64,000 nt of DNA from Geomesophilobacter sediminis (GCF_016458275.1 NZ_JAEMHM010000006.1:124001-188000), one strand, 5' to 3'. Shown: positions 36,129 to 48,335, counted from the stretch's first letter. Notes: generated from the sequence alone by a model not told the origin. A program made the numbers and translations.

Positions 36129-37432
36129 AAACGCAGATCGAACACGCCCGTGAGGGAATCGTAACTCCGCAGATGGCCCAGGTGGCCGCTGATGAAGGGC
36201 TTACCCCGGAATACGTGAGGGAAAAGGTCGCCCAGGGGCGCATCGTCATCCCCTGGAACCATGTCAGAAAACCGCGGGTGGCCGGGATCGGTGAGGGGCT
36301 CAAGACCAAGGTCAACGCCTCGATCGGGACCTCGTCGGACATCATCGATTACGCCGCCGAGGTGCGCAAAGCCAAGGCTGCCATGGAGTCGGGGGCGGAC
36401 ACCCTGATGGAGCTTTCCGTCGGCGGCGACCTGGACCGGGTGCGTCGCGAGGTGATCGCCGCCGTCGACCTGCCGGTGGGTAACGTGCCGCTCTACCAGG
36501 CGTTTTGCGAGGCGGCCCGCAAGTACGGCGACCCGAACAAGCTCGACGAAGAGATGCTCTTCGACATCATCGAGCGCCAGTGCGCCGACGGCATGGCCTT
36601 CATGGCGGTGCACTGCGGCATAAACCTCTACACCGTGGAGCGCCTCAGGAAACAGGGGTACCGCTACGGCGGCCTGGTTTCCAAAGGGGGGGTGAGCATG
36701 GTCGCCTGGATGCTCGCCAACAACCGGGAGAACCCGCTTTACGAGAAGTTCGACCGGGTCATCGACATCCTGAAGCGCTACGACACCGTCTTGTCGCTGG
36801 GCAACGGCCTGCGCGCCGGAGCCATCCACGACTCCAGCGACCGCGCCCAGATCCAGGAACTCCTGATCAACTGCGAGCTTGCCGAGCTCGGCCGCGACAT
36901 GGGGTGCCAGATGCTCGTCGAAGGTCCCGGCCACGTGCCGCTGGACGAGGTGGAAGGGAACATCAAGCTGCAGAAGCGGATGAGCGGCGGGGCGCCGTAC
37001 TATATGCTCGGGCCGATCTCCACCGACGTCGCCCCCGGCTTCGACCACATCACCGCGGCGATCGGGGCCGCCCAGTCCTCGCGCTACGGGGCCGATCTCA
37101 TCTGTTACATCACTCCCGCCGAGCACCTCGCCCTCCCCAATGAGGAAGACGTCCGGATGGGGGTCAAGGCGGCGAAGATCGCGGCCTACATCGGCGACAT
37201 GAACAAGTACCCGGAGCGGGGCCGCGAGCGGGACAAGGAGATGAGCAAGGCCCGCCGCGACCTGAACTGGGAGCGCCAGTTCGAGCTCGCCCTCTACCCC
37301 GAGGACGCCGCGGCCATCCGCAAGAGCCGGGTTCCCGAAGACGAGAACACCTGCACCATGTGCGGGGATTTCTGCGCCTCCCGTGGCGCCGGCAAGCTCT
37401 TCGCCGCCGACCTGCGCGGGGACAAGATCTAG
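36125..37432 (+). CDS. bzaF: ThiC-like radical SAM 5-hydroxybenzimidazole synthase (probable BzaF)
   Basis: 435 residues of the ThiC/BzaF family. The family converts aminoimidazole ribotide with a noncanonical radical SAM centre. Conserved 'NASIGTSSD', '[13 protein letters not shown]', 'VEGPGHVPL' and '[15 protein letters not shown]' are present, and the C-terminal cluster motif reads CTMCGDFC. In this copy the last spacing is three residues, not the four of typical ThiC (CxxCxxxxC). It sits inside the cobalamin operon between cbiA and cbiM under a B12 riboswitch and not with thiamine genes. BzaF, which makes the benzimidazole lower ligand anaerobically in Geobacter relatives, is therefore preferred to ThiC. 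A thiamine role cannot be excluded from sequence alone. Confidence 0.8.
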   Translation: MKTQIEHAREGIVTPQMAQVAADEGLTPEYVREKVAQGRIVIPWNHVRKPRVAGIGEGLKTKVNASIGTSSDIIDYAAEVRKAKAAMESGADTLMELSVGGDLDRVRREVIAAVDLPVGNVPLYQAFCEAARKYGDPNKLDEEMLFDIIERQCADGMAFMAVHCGINLYTVERLRKQGYRYGGLVSKGGVSMVAWMLANNRENPLYEKFDRVIDILKRYDTVLSLGNGLRAGAIHDSSDRAQIQELLINCELAELGRDMGCQMLVEGPGHVPLDEVEGNIKLQKRMSGGAPYYMLGPISTDVAPGFDHITAAIGAAQSSRYGADLICYITPAEHLALPNEEDVRMGVKAAKIAAYIGDMNKYPERGRERDKEMSKARRDLNWERQFELALYPEDAAAIRKSRVPEDENTCTMCGDFCASRGAGKLFAADLRGDKI

Positions 37433-38169
37433 TGCTCCGACTTCTTGCCGTAACAGCGCTCCTGGTCATGGGCGCCACCCCGGCCTACGCCATGCACATC
37501 TCGGAGGGGATCCTTCCCTTCCCGTGGGCTCTCTTCTGGTATGTGGCGGTCGTGCCGTTTGTTGCCCTCGGGGTGAAGCGGGTGAATGCCCTCTCCCGCG
37601 ACGACCTGTCGTTGAAGCCTTTGGTCGGCCTGATGGCGGCGGTGGTCTTCATCATCAGCTGCCTCCCGATCCCGGTGCCGACCGCCGGCACCTGCTCGCA
37701 CCCCTGCGGCACCGGGATCGCCGCCATCCTGCTGGGGCCGCTGGTGAGCGTTCTCATCGCCGCGGTGGCGCTCTTGATCCAGGCGCTCTTTCTCGCCCAC
37801 GGCGGGCTCTCCACCCTCGGTGCCAACACCTTTTCCATGGGGGTGGTCGGTTCCTTGGCCGGCTGGTTCGTGTTCCGCGCCCTGCGCCGGATCGGCGGCG
37901 GCCTGGTGGTCTCCGCGTTCGTCGCCGGCATCGCTGCCGACTGGGCCACCTATGCCGTCACCGCGCTCATCCTTGCCCTGGGAATCCGGGGCAACGCGCC
38001 GTTTCTGCCGCTCTTTGTCAAGGTGGTGGTCGCCTTCATCCCGACCCAACTCCCGCTCGGCATCCTGGAGGGGGGCATCACCGCCGGGATGGTCTCGCTG
38101 CTCTACCGGCGCCGCCCGGACCTGTTGGTGAAGATGAAGGTGATCGAGGAGATCTCCGGACATGCATAG
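37432..38169 (+). CDS. cbiM: Cobalt ECF transporter substrate-capture protein CbiM
   Basis: 245 residues. A cleavable N-terminal signal ends at 'TPAYA', after which the mature chain begins MHISEG; the N-terminal Met-His pair binds the metal in CbiM/NikM. Several membrane helices and 'GTCSHPCGTGIAAILLGP' follow. The GTG at 37432 overlaps the bzaF stop by one base and begins the signal peptide; the longer frame upstream is bzaF DNA in another phase. It overlaps cbiN by 8 nt. Confidence 0.93.
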   Translation: MLRLLAVTALLVMGATPAYAMHISEGILPFPWALFWYVAVVPFVALGVKRVNALSRDDLSLKPLVGLMAAVVFIISCLPIPVPTAGTCSHPCGTGIAAILLGPLVSVLIAAVALLIQALFLAHGGLSTLGANTFSMGVVGSLAGWFVFRALRRIGGGLVVSAFVAGIAADWATYAVTALILALGIRGNAPFLPLFVKVVVAFIPTQLPLGILEGGITAGMVSLLYRRRPDLLVKMKVIEEISGHA

Positions 38170-38440
38170 ACGCTGGGTTTATCAATTGCGGCCTGCCGTA
38201 GCGGCCGCGGCGCTGCTTCTTTCGACCGGCTCCTGCCTTGCCGAAAACGGCAAGTGGAGCGGGGTCGACGAAGCGGTGGTGGAGAAAATCGCCAAGGAGC
38301 ACGGCCGGGAAGCGCACGCGCCGCTGCTCGATCCCGGTAACGGCGACCTCCTGCTGTTTGCGTTTCTCCTCGCCGGGGCGGCGGGCGGTTTTGCCGCCGG
38401 CTACTACTGGCGCACGCTTTTCAAGGGGAAAGGGGAGTAG
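38162..38440 (+). CDS. cbiN: Cobalt transporter accessory protein CbiN-like
   Basis: 92 residues with an N-terminal hydrophobic helix, a short extracytoplasmic loop and a second helix ('LLLFAFLLAGAAGGFAAGYYW'). The topology and position between cbiM and cbiQ fit CbiN, which opens the CbiM metal path; sequence similarity is weaker than for the other subunits. Its stop lies in the cbiQ ribosome binding site (AGGGGAGTAG). Confidence 0.8.
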   Translation: MHRRWVYQLRPAVAAAALLLSTGSCLAENGKWSGVDEAVVEKIAKEHGREAHAPLLDPGNGDLLLFAFLLAGAAGGFAAGYYWRTLFKGKGE

Positions 38441-38441
38441 C

Positions 38442-39203
38442 ATGGCGGCCCATCGCCTCGCCATCGAAATGCCGCACTCCAGCCACCGGCTCACCCGGGT
38501 GGATGCCCGCCTCAAGGTCGTCTGCGGCGCCGTGCTCCTGGGGCTCGTGACCAGCTCCTCCGAGATGATGTTCCCGCTCTTGGTCGCGCTCCTTTCCCTC
38601 ACGCTCTGCCTGGCCCTCGGCGTCTCCCCGAAGACCCTCCTGTTCCGCTTCTCCGAGCCGCTGCTCATTGCCACGGTGGTATTGCTGCTCAAGCTTTTTT
38701 CCGCCGCAGGCGCGCCGCTCTTTACCCTGAATCTCCTCGGGCACCAACTTGTCGCCCACCGCGACGGGCTCCTTGAGGGAGGCCGGATCGCCAGCCGCAT
38801 CGCCGGCGCGGTGACCGTCATGGCCGCGGTCGGCTTCGCCACCCCCTTCACCGAACTGATGGCGGCGCTTTCCTGGTTCAAGGTCCCCCAGGTGCTGGTC
38901 GATATCTCCCTTTTCGCCTGGCGCTACCTGTTCCTGTTGTTCGAGGATGCCCAGGTGGTCTACCATGCCCAGAAGAACCGTCTCGGCTACGTCGGCTATG
39001 CCCGGGGGCTCCGCTCCATGGGAACTCTGGCCGGGGTCCTGGTGATCAAGGCGTTCGACAACAGCCAGCAGATCACCACCGCCATGGTGCAACGCGGCTA
39101 CGACGGCGACCTGCCGCTGCTGCGCCACCGTCCCTTCGTTCCCCTGGAGGTATTTTTCTGTCTGCTGTTCCTCGTGGCGATGGCGGCGGTGAGGAGTCTT
39201 TGA
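38442..39203 (+). CDS. cbiQ: Cobalt ECF transporter transmembrane protein CbiQ
   Basis: 253 residues with about five membrane helices. The N-terminal 'HRLTRVDARLKVV' and the coupling-helix Ala-Arg-Gly motif in 'GYVGYARGLRSMG' are typical. It transmits ATPase movement from CbiO to CbiM. The ATG at 38442 has GGGGAG upstream; the longer frame overlaps cbiN out of phase. Confidence 0.94.
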   Translation: MAAHRLAIEMPHSSHRLTRVDARLKVVCGAVLLGLVTSSSEMMFPLLVALLSLTLCLALGVSPKTLLFRFSEPLLIATVVLLLKLFSAAGAPLFTLNLLGHQLVAHRDGLLEGGRIASRIAGAVTVMAAVGFATPFTELMAALSWFKVPQVLVDISLFAWRYLFLLFEDAQVVYHAQKNRLGYVGYARGLRSMGTLAGVLVIKAFDNSQQITTAMVQRGYDGDLPLLRHRPFVPLEVFFCLLFLVAMAAVRSL

Positions 39204-40036
39204 TGCCGAGGATTTCGGTAGAGCTGGAACAGTTTTCTTATCCGGACGGGACGGTGGCGCTCGCGGACATCCACCTCCAGGTGGCGCGGGGGGATTTCGT
39301 CGGCATCCTCGGCTCCAACGGCTCGGGAAAGACCACGCTGCTGCGCATCATGGATGGCCTGATCAAGGGTTACCGCGGCAAGGTGCTGCTGGACGGGGAG
39401 GACGTGACCCGGCTGCATCCGCGCGACATCTACCGGAAGGTGGGGCTCGTCTTCCAAAACCCGGACGACCAGCTCTTCGCCTCTTCGGTCTTCGAGGACA
39501 CCGCCTTTGGCCCGCGCAACATGGGGTGTGCCGAGCCGGAAGTGCGGGGCCGGGTCGAAGAGGCGCTGGCCAGCGTGGATATGGCGGAGTATGCGGGGAA
39601 GGGAATCCAGCAGCTGAGCTACGGCCAGAAGAAGCGGGTCTGCATCGCGGGGCTCCTTGCCATGGGACACGAAATCCTGCTTCTGGACGAGCCGACCGCG
39701 GGACTGGACCCGATGGGGGAGTACCGGATGATGGAGCTTTTGACCCGGCTGAACCGGGACCAGGGGGTGACCGTGGTGATGGCGACCCACAGCGTCGACC
39801 TGGTGCCGATCTTCCTGCACCGGCTCCATATCTTGAGCCGCGGCCGGCTGGTGCGCGGCGGGACTCCGGAGGAGGTCTTCACCGCCCCGGAAGAGCTCGA
39901 AAACGTGAAGCTGCGCCTGCCCCACATCGCCGAGCTGATTTACCGCCTCAAGCATGAGGAGGGGGTGCCGTTTTCCCGGATCCCCCTTACCATCGGCGCA
40001 GCCCGCCGCGAAATTGTCGAGGCGATGGGACGGTGA
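39203..40036 (+). CDS. cbiO: Cobalt ECF transporter ATPase CbiO
   Basis: 277 residues. ABC ATPase motifs: Walker A 'GSNGSGKTT', Q-loop 'FQNPDDQLF', a signature 'LSYGQKKRV', Walker B 'ILLLDEPT', and switch His in 'ATHSVD'. It powers cobalt uptake with CbiMNQ. The ATG at 39203 is preferred to the TTG one codon earlier because GAGGAG lies 6 nt upstream. It is the last gene of the riboswitch operon. Confidence 0.96.
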   Translation: MPRISVELEQFSYPDGTVALADIHLQVARGDFVGILGSNGSGKTTLLRIMDGLIKGYRGKVLLDGEDVTRLHPRDIYRKVGLVFQNPDDQLFASSVFEDTAFGPRNMGCAEPEVRGRVEEALASVDMAEYAGKGIQQLSYGQKKRVCIAGLLAMGHEILLLDEPTAGLDPMGEYRMMELLTRLNRDQGVTVVMATHSVDLVPIFLHRLHILSRGRLVRGGTPEEVFTAPEELENVKLRLPHIAELIYRLKHEEGVPFSRIPLTIGAARREIVEAMGR

Positions 40037-40159
40037 GATTCCCTCTCCCGTCGGGAGAGGGTGCCCGAAGGGCGGCTGAAGCGTCTGCGCTGGGACGTCC
40101 CCTCACCCCGACCCTCTCCCAGAGGGAGAGGGGGATAGAGCGGCATTCCTGGCGCGAAA

Positions 40160-40198
40160 AAAAAGGAAAAGGTCCCCAATCGGGACCTTTTCCTTTTT
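40160..40198. terminator. Bidirectional terminator after cbiO
   Basis: A 17-bp stem (40160-40176 with 40182-40198), AAAAAGGAAAAGGTCCC and its complement, serves cbiO on the plus strand and the transglutaminase-like gene on the minus strand. A 'CTCTCCC..GGGAGAG' repeat precedes it at 40040-40130. Confidence 0.9.
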
Positions 40199-40249
40199 CT
40201 ATATGTTTGCGGTAGGTGCCCCGGCAGCATGCAACCCGGGCCTATTTCA

Positions 40250-41680
40250 TCAATATGCCTGCTCCACGACCTTCCCCTTCAGTTTGCCGATCACCCCGGC
40301 CAGCCGCACCAGGTCGTCCTGGGTCTCTCCCTCCACCAGCTTGATGTGGGTAAGATCCGCCGGATCCTGTCCCAGCGCCGGGTCGACCGGTACCCAGCTG
40401 CCGCCGAGGTAGCTTTCCGCCCAGCTATGGAAGAGAAAGCCCTGCTTGGGGAAATAGACGATGCCGGAGACGAACCGGGTCGGAATCCCGGCGCTGCGGG
40501 CGAGCGCGGTGTAGAGACGCGCCTGGGCCGGTGCACTCCCCTTCTTGTCCTTCAACGCTTCCAGGGCGGCCAGTCCGTCGCCGTTGCTTCCCTTGATCTC
40601 CTTCGCCACCCAATCGACCAGCATGCGCGCCGCCTCGACGGGCTCTTTGGTGTCGGCGACGATCGCCTTTTGCTGCGTTACGACCTGCGGCGCATCGCTC
40701 GGGATGCCGGCGGTGGCCGCGGTGTCAGCGGGGCGGGGCGCCGGAGGTGCCGCTGCACCGGTGGGGCGCGCCATGGTGAAACGGACGGCGTCGCCGGAGC
40801 GCTCGGCGGCCTGCTGGGCCCCCTCCGGGAGGGTGAAGCCCGCCGGTATGCCGGTGAGCTCCAGCACGAGCTTCTTCAGCGTCTCGGGATGGGCGATCGG
40901 CTCGGTGCGGACCGCGCTGTAGTTGATGATCAGATCGCTCTTGGCCAGCGCGGTATTGGCAATATAGGTCTGCGCGGTCTTTTCGTCCTCGGCTACCGTC
41001 AGTACGAGGTCGTCGCGCACCGACTCCTTGATCGTATTCCCCTTAAGGTCCACCCAGATGTCGTTATCTACCACCGGGAAGAGGTTGTTCTGCAGGTGGA
41101 TGGCAGGGATATCGGGGGGGAGCGTTTCGGCCCCGATCACCTCGATCTTGATCGTTTTCACCTTCAGCTCTTCGGTGTCGAGCATCTGCACGCGGTACTT
41201 CTTCCCCTTGGCGGGATCGTGTAATAACGGGAAGATGTTCAGCGCCTGGGGCGGATAGACCGCTCCCTTGGCCCTGATGGTCCGGTCCTTCTTTTTGCCC
41301 CCGCTTTCGGAGCTCGTCTTGATCCCCTTGGGGGTCCACTCCCCGGTCACCTGCATCGGGGCGCCTTCCAGGTACTGTTCCACGGCAAAGGATTTGAGTG
41401 AGAGGTCCGGACCGACCAGGTAGGACTCCTTGGAGGCCGAATCGCGGGAAACCCCCATCACCTTCATCTTCACGCTACCGTCGCTGAGGATGCGGTAGCC
41501 GTCTTTTTCGCGGGCGATGGACTGGTGGGCGAAACCGGCCCGCTCGCTGCCGACCACGATGCTGAACCACCGCTCGCCGAGGGGCGGAGCGGTGAGTTTG
41601 GGGATGGTGACGGCGCCGGCAGTCGGAATGCCGACCGCCAGCAGGGCAGCCAACGCAATAACGAGGCGCAGTGCGCGCAT
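40250..41680 (-). CDS. Exported transglutaminase-like protein lacking the catalytic Cys
   Basis: 476 residues. A signal peptide (1-23) is followed by a beta-rich N-terminal region, a Pro/Ala linker and a transglutaminase-core domain (about 350-440). The His and Asp positions are kept ('FHSWAESYLGGSWVPVDP'), but where active relatives have 'KGDCTEHA' this protein reads 'KGSAPAQA', so the nucleophile Cys is Ala (about residue 381). An inactive, binding or structural role is likely. The ATG at 41680 has GGAGGAG upstream and starts the signal peptide; the longer frame upstream is not supported. The gene is transcribed alone, convergent with cbiO. Confidence 0.85.
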   Translation of the reverse strand: MRALRLVIALAALLAVGIPTAGAVTIPKLTAPPLGERWFSIVVGSERAGFAHQSIAREKDGYRILSDGSVKMKVMGVSRDSASKESYLVGPDLSLKSFAVEQYLEGAPMQVTGEWTPKGIKTSSESGGKKKDRTIRAKGAVYPPQALNIFPLLHDPAKGKKYRVQMLDTEELKVKTIKIEVIGAETLPPDIPAIHLQNNLFPVVDNDIWVDLKGNTIKESVRDDLVLTVAEDEKTAQTYIANTALAKSDLIINYSAVRTEPIAHPETLKKLVLELTGIPAGFTLPEGAQQAAERSGDAVRFTMARPTGAAAPPAPRPADTAATAGIPSDAPQVVTQQKAIVADTKEPVEAARMLVDWVAKEIKGSNGDGLAALEALKDKKGSAPAQARLYTALARSAGIPTRFVSGIVYFPKQGFLFHSWAESYLGGSWVPVDPALGQDPADLTHIKLVEGETQDDLVRLAGVIGKLKGKVVEQAY

Positions 41681-42122
41681 GGGGAGACTCCTCCCTCGGT
41701 GAAAATCGGCCACTACCTGTTCCGGTTTCCTCGAGGCTTCAAAAAAAATTTCGATGACGGTTCGCTCTACGATGGAGAGTCTCACGTCCTTCACCTTAGT
41801 AGATTCCAAGCCATATATAGCACAGCCCGAACGGGCGAGGCAATCGCCGAAGGGGCTCCGGACGCCGCCCCGAACTTTCCCGAAAAATTTAGATAGTTGC
41901 ATGGAAATTTCGAGAGCGATATAATGAATGGAGAAAAGAGTTGCGGAGGATCATAGGATCCTCCTTCCCCTAGTTGACTTGCCCTCCTAGTCGCTAGGGT
42001 TTTTTTCTGCCCAAAATCCGGTGTGCCAAATGTTGCACAACTCCCCTTCTTTGGTTTATACTGCATCCTCCTGTTGAACTCGCCCCGGTCCCCGTCGCAT
42101 TTTTCCCAAGCCCAGAGGTCCC
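41681..42122. other. Divergent intergenic region
   Basis: 442 nt between the transglutaminase-like gene and the sigma-54 activator. It holds a palindrome GGAGGATC-ATAG-GATCCTCC (41945-41964), a CCCTAG...CTAGGGTTTTTT hairpin (about 41967-42006) and the candidate activator site at 42022-42039. No gene is supported. Confidence 0.6.
42022..42039. promoter_or_regulatory. Candidate activator-binding site upstream of the Fe-hydrogenase-like regulator
   Basis: TGTGCCAAATGTTGCACA is a partial palindrome (TGTGC-N8-GCACA) 83 nt before the start codon. It matches 44472-44489 at 16 of 18 positions. Autoregulation is an inference. Confidence 0.5.
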
Positions 42123-44393
<2,271 letters not shown>

Positions 44394-44471
44394 AAAAATG
44401 ACCCATCGGGCCACTTTTTTCATGAGGGAAATGGGCGTAATGGTACAAAATTGTAGCAAGGTGGGTCGTTT

Positions 44472-44489
44472 TGTGCCAAATGTGGCCCA
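44472..44489. promoter_or_regulatory. Candidate enhancer (UAS) for the sigma-54 promoter of the RHH gene
   Basis: TGTGCCAAATGTGGCCCA resembles the site at 42022-42039 and lies about 95 bp upstream of the -24 element at 44584, a usual enhancer distance for NtrC-type activators. Confidence 0.5.
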
Positions 44490-44583
44490 CTTGTATACAG
44501 TACAATATAACAGGCCCTAATGCTGAGGGGGGTAAACTCAGGAAAAACGGGCATTTGACCGTCCGGTTGCTCTAAAAGCATGG

Positions 44584-44600
44584 TTGGCACGCTAATAGCA
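44584..44600 (+). promoter_or_regulatory. Sigma-54 (-24/-12) promoter of the RHH gene
   Basis: TTGGCACGCTAATAGCA has a perfect -24 half and a one-mismatch -12 half (TAGCA for TTGCA) with correct spacing. It lies 77 nt before the start of the small gene and directly downstream of a gene for a sigma-54 activator. Confidence 0.75.
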
Positions 44601-44677
44601 ATAGGTATGAGCAAAACGCTTATTGCCAGTAATGTCACGCATTAGCTGCAGGTACAACCAAAAAAGGAGTGAATCAG

Positions 44678-44863
44678 ATGGGCAGAATGAGAGAGAACCC
44701 CAGGTACAATGTCATTTCCATGAGGATCAGCGACGAGGAGCGCGAGGCGCTCGAAATGATCATGGACACCACCAAGAAAAGCATCTCCGACATCATGAGG
44801 GAAGCGATGGAGCTGGTAAAAGCCCGCGCTACCGTCTCCGGAAGCATCCAGAAGGCGGCCTGA
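44678..44863 (+). CDS. Small ribbon-helix-helix DNA-binding protein
   Basis: 61 residues. A beta strand 'RYNVISMRIS' followed by two helices ('DEEREALEMIMDTT', 'SISDIMREAMELV') gives the CopG/MetJ-like RHH pattern. The ATG at 44678 has AAGGAG 8 nt upstream; the GTG three codons earlier is less likely because it would overlap that site. Expression from the sigma-54 promoter at 44584 and a terminator at 44894 make it a single-gene unit. Its DNA targets are unknown; an antitoxin role is possible but no toxin partner is adjacent. Confidence 0.8.
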   Translation: MGRMRENPRYNVISMRISDEEREALEMIMDTTKKSISDIMREAMELVKARATVSGSIQKAA

Positions 44864-44893
44864 TCCCCGCTCAAAACCAGAACCAAAAAAAAT

Positions 44894-44921
44894 GGCCGCT
44901 TTGTTGAGCGGCCTTTTTTTT
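44894..44921 (+). terminator. Terminator after the RHH gene
   Basis: GGCCGCT pairs with AGCGGCC around TTGTTG and is followed by eight T residues; upstream A residues allow use by cysS on the other strand as well. Confidence 0.9.
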
Positions 44922-44980
44922 ATCTTCGCTCCACCGGTGGGTGGATTTCCTCTTTTTTTCCTACCTTGGCTTTTCCCGCC

Positions 44981-46423
44981 TTATTTGATCTTCCAGCTGG
45001 TCCCCTGGGCGCTGTCGAGCAGGATGATGTTGCGCTCGGCAAGGTAGTCGCGGATTTCGTCGCCCCGCTTATAGTTCTTGGCCTTGCGCGCTTCGGCCCG
45101 CTCCTCGATGAGCTTTTCGATCTCTTCCGGAGCGATCTCCACCCCCTCGCTCTTGCGCTGCATCAGGCGGCCCAGGAACTCGGCAGGAACGGAGTCCATC
45201 ACCCCGAGGATGCCGGCGATCGCGGCGACTTCCTGCTTGGTCTTTAAGAGCAGTTCCGCCGGGGCCGACGGGAGCGCCTTGTTGATGCTGCGCACCAGCT
45301 CGAAGATGTGCCCGAGCGCGAGGGCGGTGTTGAAGTCGTCGTCCATCGCCTCGCGGAAGCGGCCGGGGAGCGCCGCGACCTTTTCTTCCAGTTCGGCCGC
45401 CTCTTCCCCGGCGGCCGCCGTGGCTGACCCCAGGAGCCGTTCGTCGATCCCGGCGAGCGAGTTGTAGATCCGCTCCAGGCCGGCCTGGGACTCCTTCAGG
45501 TTCTGGTCCGAGAAGTCCAGCGGCGAGCGGTAGTGCGAGGAGAGGAGGAAGAAGCGGAGCACCTCCGCGTCGCAGTGTTCCAGCACCTGCTTGATGGTAA
45601 AGAAGTTCCCCAGCGACTTGGACATCTTCTCGGCGTTGATGTTGACGAAGCCGTTGTGGATCCAGTATTTGACGAACGGCTTGCCGGTCGCCGCCTCGGC
45701 CTGCGCGATCTCGTTCTCATGGTGGGGGAAGATGAGGTCCTTCCCGCCGCCGTGGATGTCGAAACTCTCCCCGAAGTACTTCATGCTCATCGCCGAGCAC
45801 TCGATGTGCCACCCCGGCCGCCCCTGGCCCCACGGCGACTCCCAGTACGGCTCGCCCGGTTTGGCGCCCTTCCACAGGGCGAAGTCCATCGGGTTGCGTT
45901 TGCGGTCGTCGACCTCGACGCGCGCCCCCGCCTGCATGTCCTCCAGGTTCCTTTTGGAAAGCTTCAGGTAGGTGCTGAACTTCTCGACGCTGAAGTTCAC
46001 GTCGGAGCCGGCCTGGTAGGCGTATCCCTTCTCGATGAGCCGCTCGATGAGCGCGATGATCTCGGGGATGTGCTCGGTTGCCTTGGGCTGGACCGTGGGG
46101 AGCTGGATGGAAAGGGACTCCATGTCGCGGTCGAACTCGGCGATGAACTTCTCGGAGATCTCCTGGTAGGGGACCCCCTCGCGGTTGGCGCGGTTGATGA
46201 TCTTGTCGTCGATGTCGGTGTAGTTCCGGACGTACTCGACCTCGAGACCGGTGGCCTGGAGGTAGCGGTAGATCATGTCGAAGACGACGTAGGCGCGGGC
46301 GTGGCCGATGTGGCAGAAGTCGTAGACGGTCACCCCGCAGACGTACATCCGGGCCTTGCCCGGGGTAAGGGGCACGAACGGTTCTTTGGAGCCGGAAAGA
46401 GTGTTGTAGACGCGTAATGCCAT
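44981..46423 (-). CDS. cysS: Cysteinyl-tRNA synthetase
   Basis: 480 residues, class I synthetase. The zinc/HIGH region '[15 protein letters not shown]', 'WHIECSAMS' with the zinc-binding Cys, '[17 protein letters not shown]' and the KMSKS loop '[10 protein letters not shown]' (about 267) are all present. It charges tRNA-Cys. The ATG at 46423 with GAGG 6 nt upstream starts the conserved '[14 protein letters not shown]'. It is last in the minus-strand glnS-cysS pair. Confidence 0.97.
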   Translation of the reverse strand: MALRVYNTLSGSKEPFVPLTPGKARMYVCGVTVYDFCHIGHARAYVVFDMIYRYLQATGLEVEYVRNYTDIDDKIINRANREGVPYQEISEKFIAEFDRDMESLSIQLPTVQPKATEHIPEIIALIERLIEKGYAYQAGSDVNFSVEKFSTYLKLSKRNLEDMQAGARVEVDDRKRNPMDFALWKGAKPGEPYWESPWGQGRPGWHIECSAMSMKYFGESFDIHGGGKDLIFPHHENEIAQAEAATGKPFVKYWIHNGFVNINAEKMSKSLGNFFTIKQVLEHCDAEVLRFFLLSSHYRSPLDFSDQNLKESQAGLERIYNSLAGIDERLLGSATAAAGEEAAELEEKVAALPGRFREAMDDDFNTALALGHIFELVRSINKALPSAPAELLLKTKQEVAAIAGILGVMDSVPAEFLGRLMQRKSEGVEIAPEEIEKLIEERAEARKAKNYKRGDEIRDYLAERNIILLDSAQGTSWKIK

Positions 46424-46550
46424 GGAGCCCTCGTTGTAAGGTGTTCTCTGCAACGGTGCCCGCCTTCAGCGGGAACCCCATCCTCACCCCGGCCCTCCCT
46501 GTGAAGGGAAGGGAGGGGCTGGGGGTGAAGGGGAATAAAAAGAAGGTGCC

Positions 46551-48239
46551 CTAGCGTTTGCCTTCGGTCCAAGAGTCGCGCAGGGTGGCGGTCCGGTTGA
46601 AGACCGGGGCGCCCGGGGCGGAGTTTTTGGAGTCGAGGCAGAAGTAGCCGAGCCGCTCGAACTGGAACCGGCTCTCCAAGGAAGCTTTGGCAAGCGACGG
46701 TTCCAGCTTGCAGTCGCTCAGGATCTCCACCGATTTCGGATTCAGCGCGCTGCGGTAGTCCGCCTCGTTCTTGCCGCCCGGATTCGGGTTCACGAAGAGC
46801 CGGTCGTAAAGCCTGACCTCGGCGCTCTCGGCATGCTCGGCGCTCACCCAGTGGATGGTTCCCTTGATCTTGCGGCCGTCCGGAGCGTTCCCGCCGCGGG
46901 AGCCGGGATCGTAGCTGCAGTGCACCTCCACCACTTCGCCCGCCTCGTTTTTCACGAAGCTCTCGCACTTGACGATGTAGGCGTAGCGCAGCCGCACCTC
47001 GGCCCCCGGGGCCAGGCGGAAGAAGCCCTTGGTCGGGACTTCCATGAAGTCGTCCCGCTCGATGTAGACGGTGTTGGAGAACGGGACCTTGCGGGTCCCC
47101 AGGGACGGGTCGTTGGGGTGGTTCGCCGCGTCGAATTCCTCGGTCTGCCCGTCAGGATAGCCGTCGATCACGAGCTTCAGGGGGCGCAGCACCGCCATCG
47201 CGCGCGGGGCGCGGCGGTTCAGGTCCTCGCGGACCGCCTCCTCCAGGATGCTCATGTCGATGATGCTGTCGCTTTTGCCGACCCCGATGGTCTCGCAGAA
47301 GTTGCGGATCGACTCCGGTGTGTAGCCGCGCCGCTTCAGGCCGACCAGGGTCGGCATGCGCGGGTCGTCCCAGCCGTCCACGAGCTTTTCCTGCACCAGT
47401 TCCAGGAGCTTGCGCTTGCTCATCACGGTGTAGCTCAGGTTCAGGCGGGCGAACTCGATCTGCTGCGGGTGGCAGGGGACGGCGAGCACGTCGAGCACCC
47501 AGTCGTAGAGGGGACGGTGGTCCTCGAATTCAAGGGTGCAGATCGAGTGGGTGATCCCCTCGATGGAGTCGGAGAGGCAGTGCGCGTAGTCGTACATCGG
47601 GTAGATGCACCAGGTGGCGCCGGTGCGGTGGTGCTCCACCTTCTTGATCCGGTAGATGACCGGGTCGCGCAGGTTCAGGTTGGGCGAGGCCATGTCGATC
47701 TTGGCGCGCAGCACCAGGCTCCCGTCGGCGAACTCGCCGTCGCGCATCCTCCGGAAGAGGTCGAGGCTCTCGGCGACGGGGCGGTTGCGCGACGGGCTCT
47801 CCTGCCCCGGCTCGGTCAGGGTGCCGCGCATGGCGCGGATCTGTTCCGGAGGGAGGTCGTCGACATAGGCCTTGCCCATCTCGATCAGGCGCACCGCGTA
47901 GCCGTAGAGCTTTTCGAAGTAGTCCGAGGCGTAGTACATGTGCTCGCCCCACTCAAAGCCGAGCCAGTGCACGCTTTCCCGGATCGACTCCTCGTACTCC
48001 ACCTCTTCCTTGGCCGGGTTGGTGTCGTCGAAGCGGAGGTGGCAGCGCCCCTTGAACTCGCCGGCCAGCCCGAAGTTCAGGCAGATCGACTTGGCGTGCC
48101 CGATATGGAGGTAGCCATTGGGCTCGGGCGGGAAACGGGTGACGATGCTCTCATGCTTGCCGCTGTTGAGGTCGTCGATGACGATGTTCCGAATGAAGTT
48201 GGTAGCTTTTTCCGACTGATTGTTCTCGGTACCGTTCAT
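46551..48239 (-). CDS. glnS: Glutaminyl-tRNA synthetase
   Basis: 562 residues, class I. '[17 protein letters not shown]' (HIGH), '[10 protein letters not shown]', '[15 protein letters not shown]' and the variant KMSKS 'VMSKRKL' identify GlnRS, with the beta-barrel anticodon-binding C-terminal part. It forms Gln-tRNA-Gln directly. A 127-nt gap containing a 'CCCTCCCTGTGAAGGGAAGG' hairpin repeat separates it from cysS. Confidence 0.97.
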   Translation of the reverse strand: MNGTENNQSEKATNFIRNIVIDDLNSGKHESIVTRFPPEPNGYLHIGHAKSICLNFGLAGEFKGRCHLRFDDTNPAKEEVEYEESIRESVHWLGFEWGEHMYYASDYFEKLYGYAVRLIEMGKAYVDDLPPEQIRAMRGTLTEPGQESPSRNRPVAESLDLFRRMRDGEFADGSLVLRAKIDMASPNLNLRDPVIYRIKKVEHHRTGATWCIYPMYDYAHCLSDSIEGITHSICTLEFEDHRPLYDWVLDVLAVPCHPQQIEFARLNLSYTVMSKRKLLELVQEKLVDGWDDPRMPTLVGLKRRGYTPESIRNFCETIGVGKSDSIIDMSILEEAVREDLNRRAPRAMAVLRPLKLVIDGYPDGQTEEFDAANHPNDPSLGTRKVPFSNTVYIERDDFMEVPTKGFFRLAPGAEVRLRYAYIVKCESFVKNEAGEVVEVHCSYDPGSRGGNAPDGRKIKGTIHWVSAEHAESAEVRLYDRLFVNPNPGGKNEADYRSALNPKSVEILSDCKLEPSLAKASLESRFQFERLGYFCLDSKNSAPGAPVFNRTATLRDSWTEGKR

Positions 48240-48335
48240 TGATGCCGTCCTGACGCCGCAGCACGTAGAGACTGCGGACTAAAGGGAAATAATGGTATGC
48301 GCCCCTTCCTCATAAAGAGGAGGGACAAGGTCATT

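Noticed and set aside
36125-37432. Simple call as thiamine synthase ThiC
   Set aside because: Operon context (B12 riboswitch, cobT, cbiMNQO) and the shortened cysteine spacing favour BzaF; ThiC activity is kept as an alternative.
46833-48242. A 469-codon plus-strand frame opposite glnS
   Set aside because: Antisense of a conserved tRNA synthetase.
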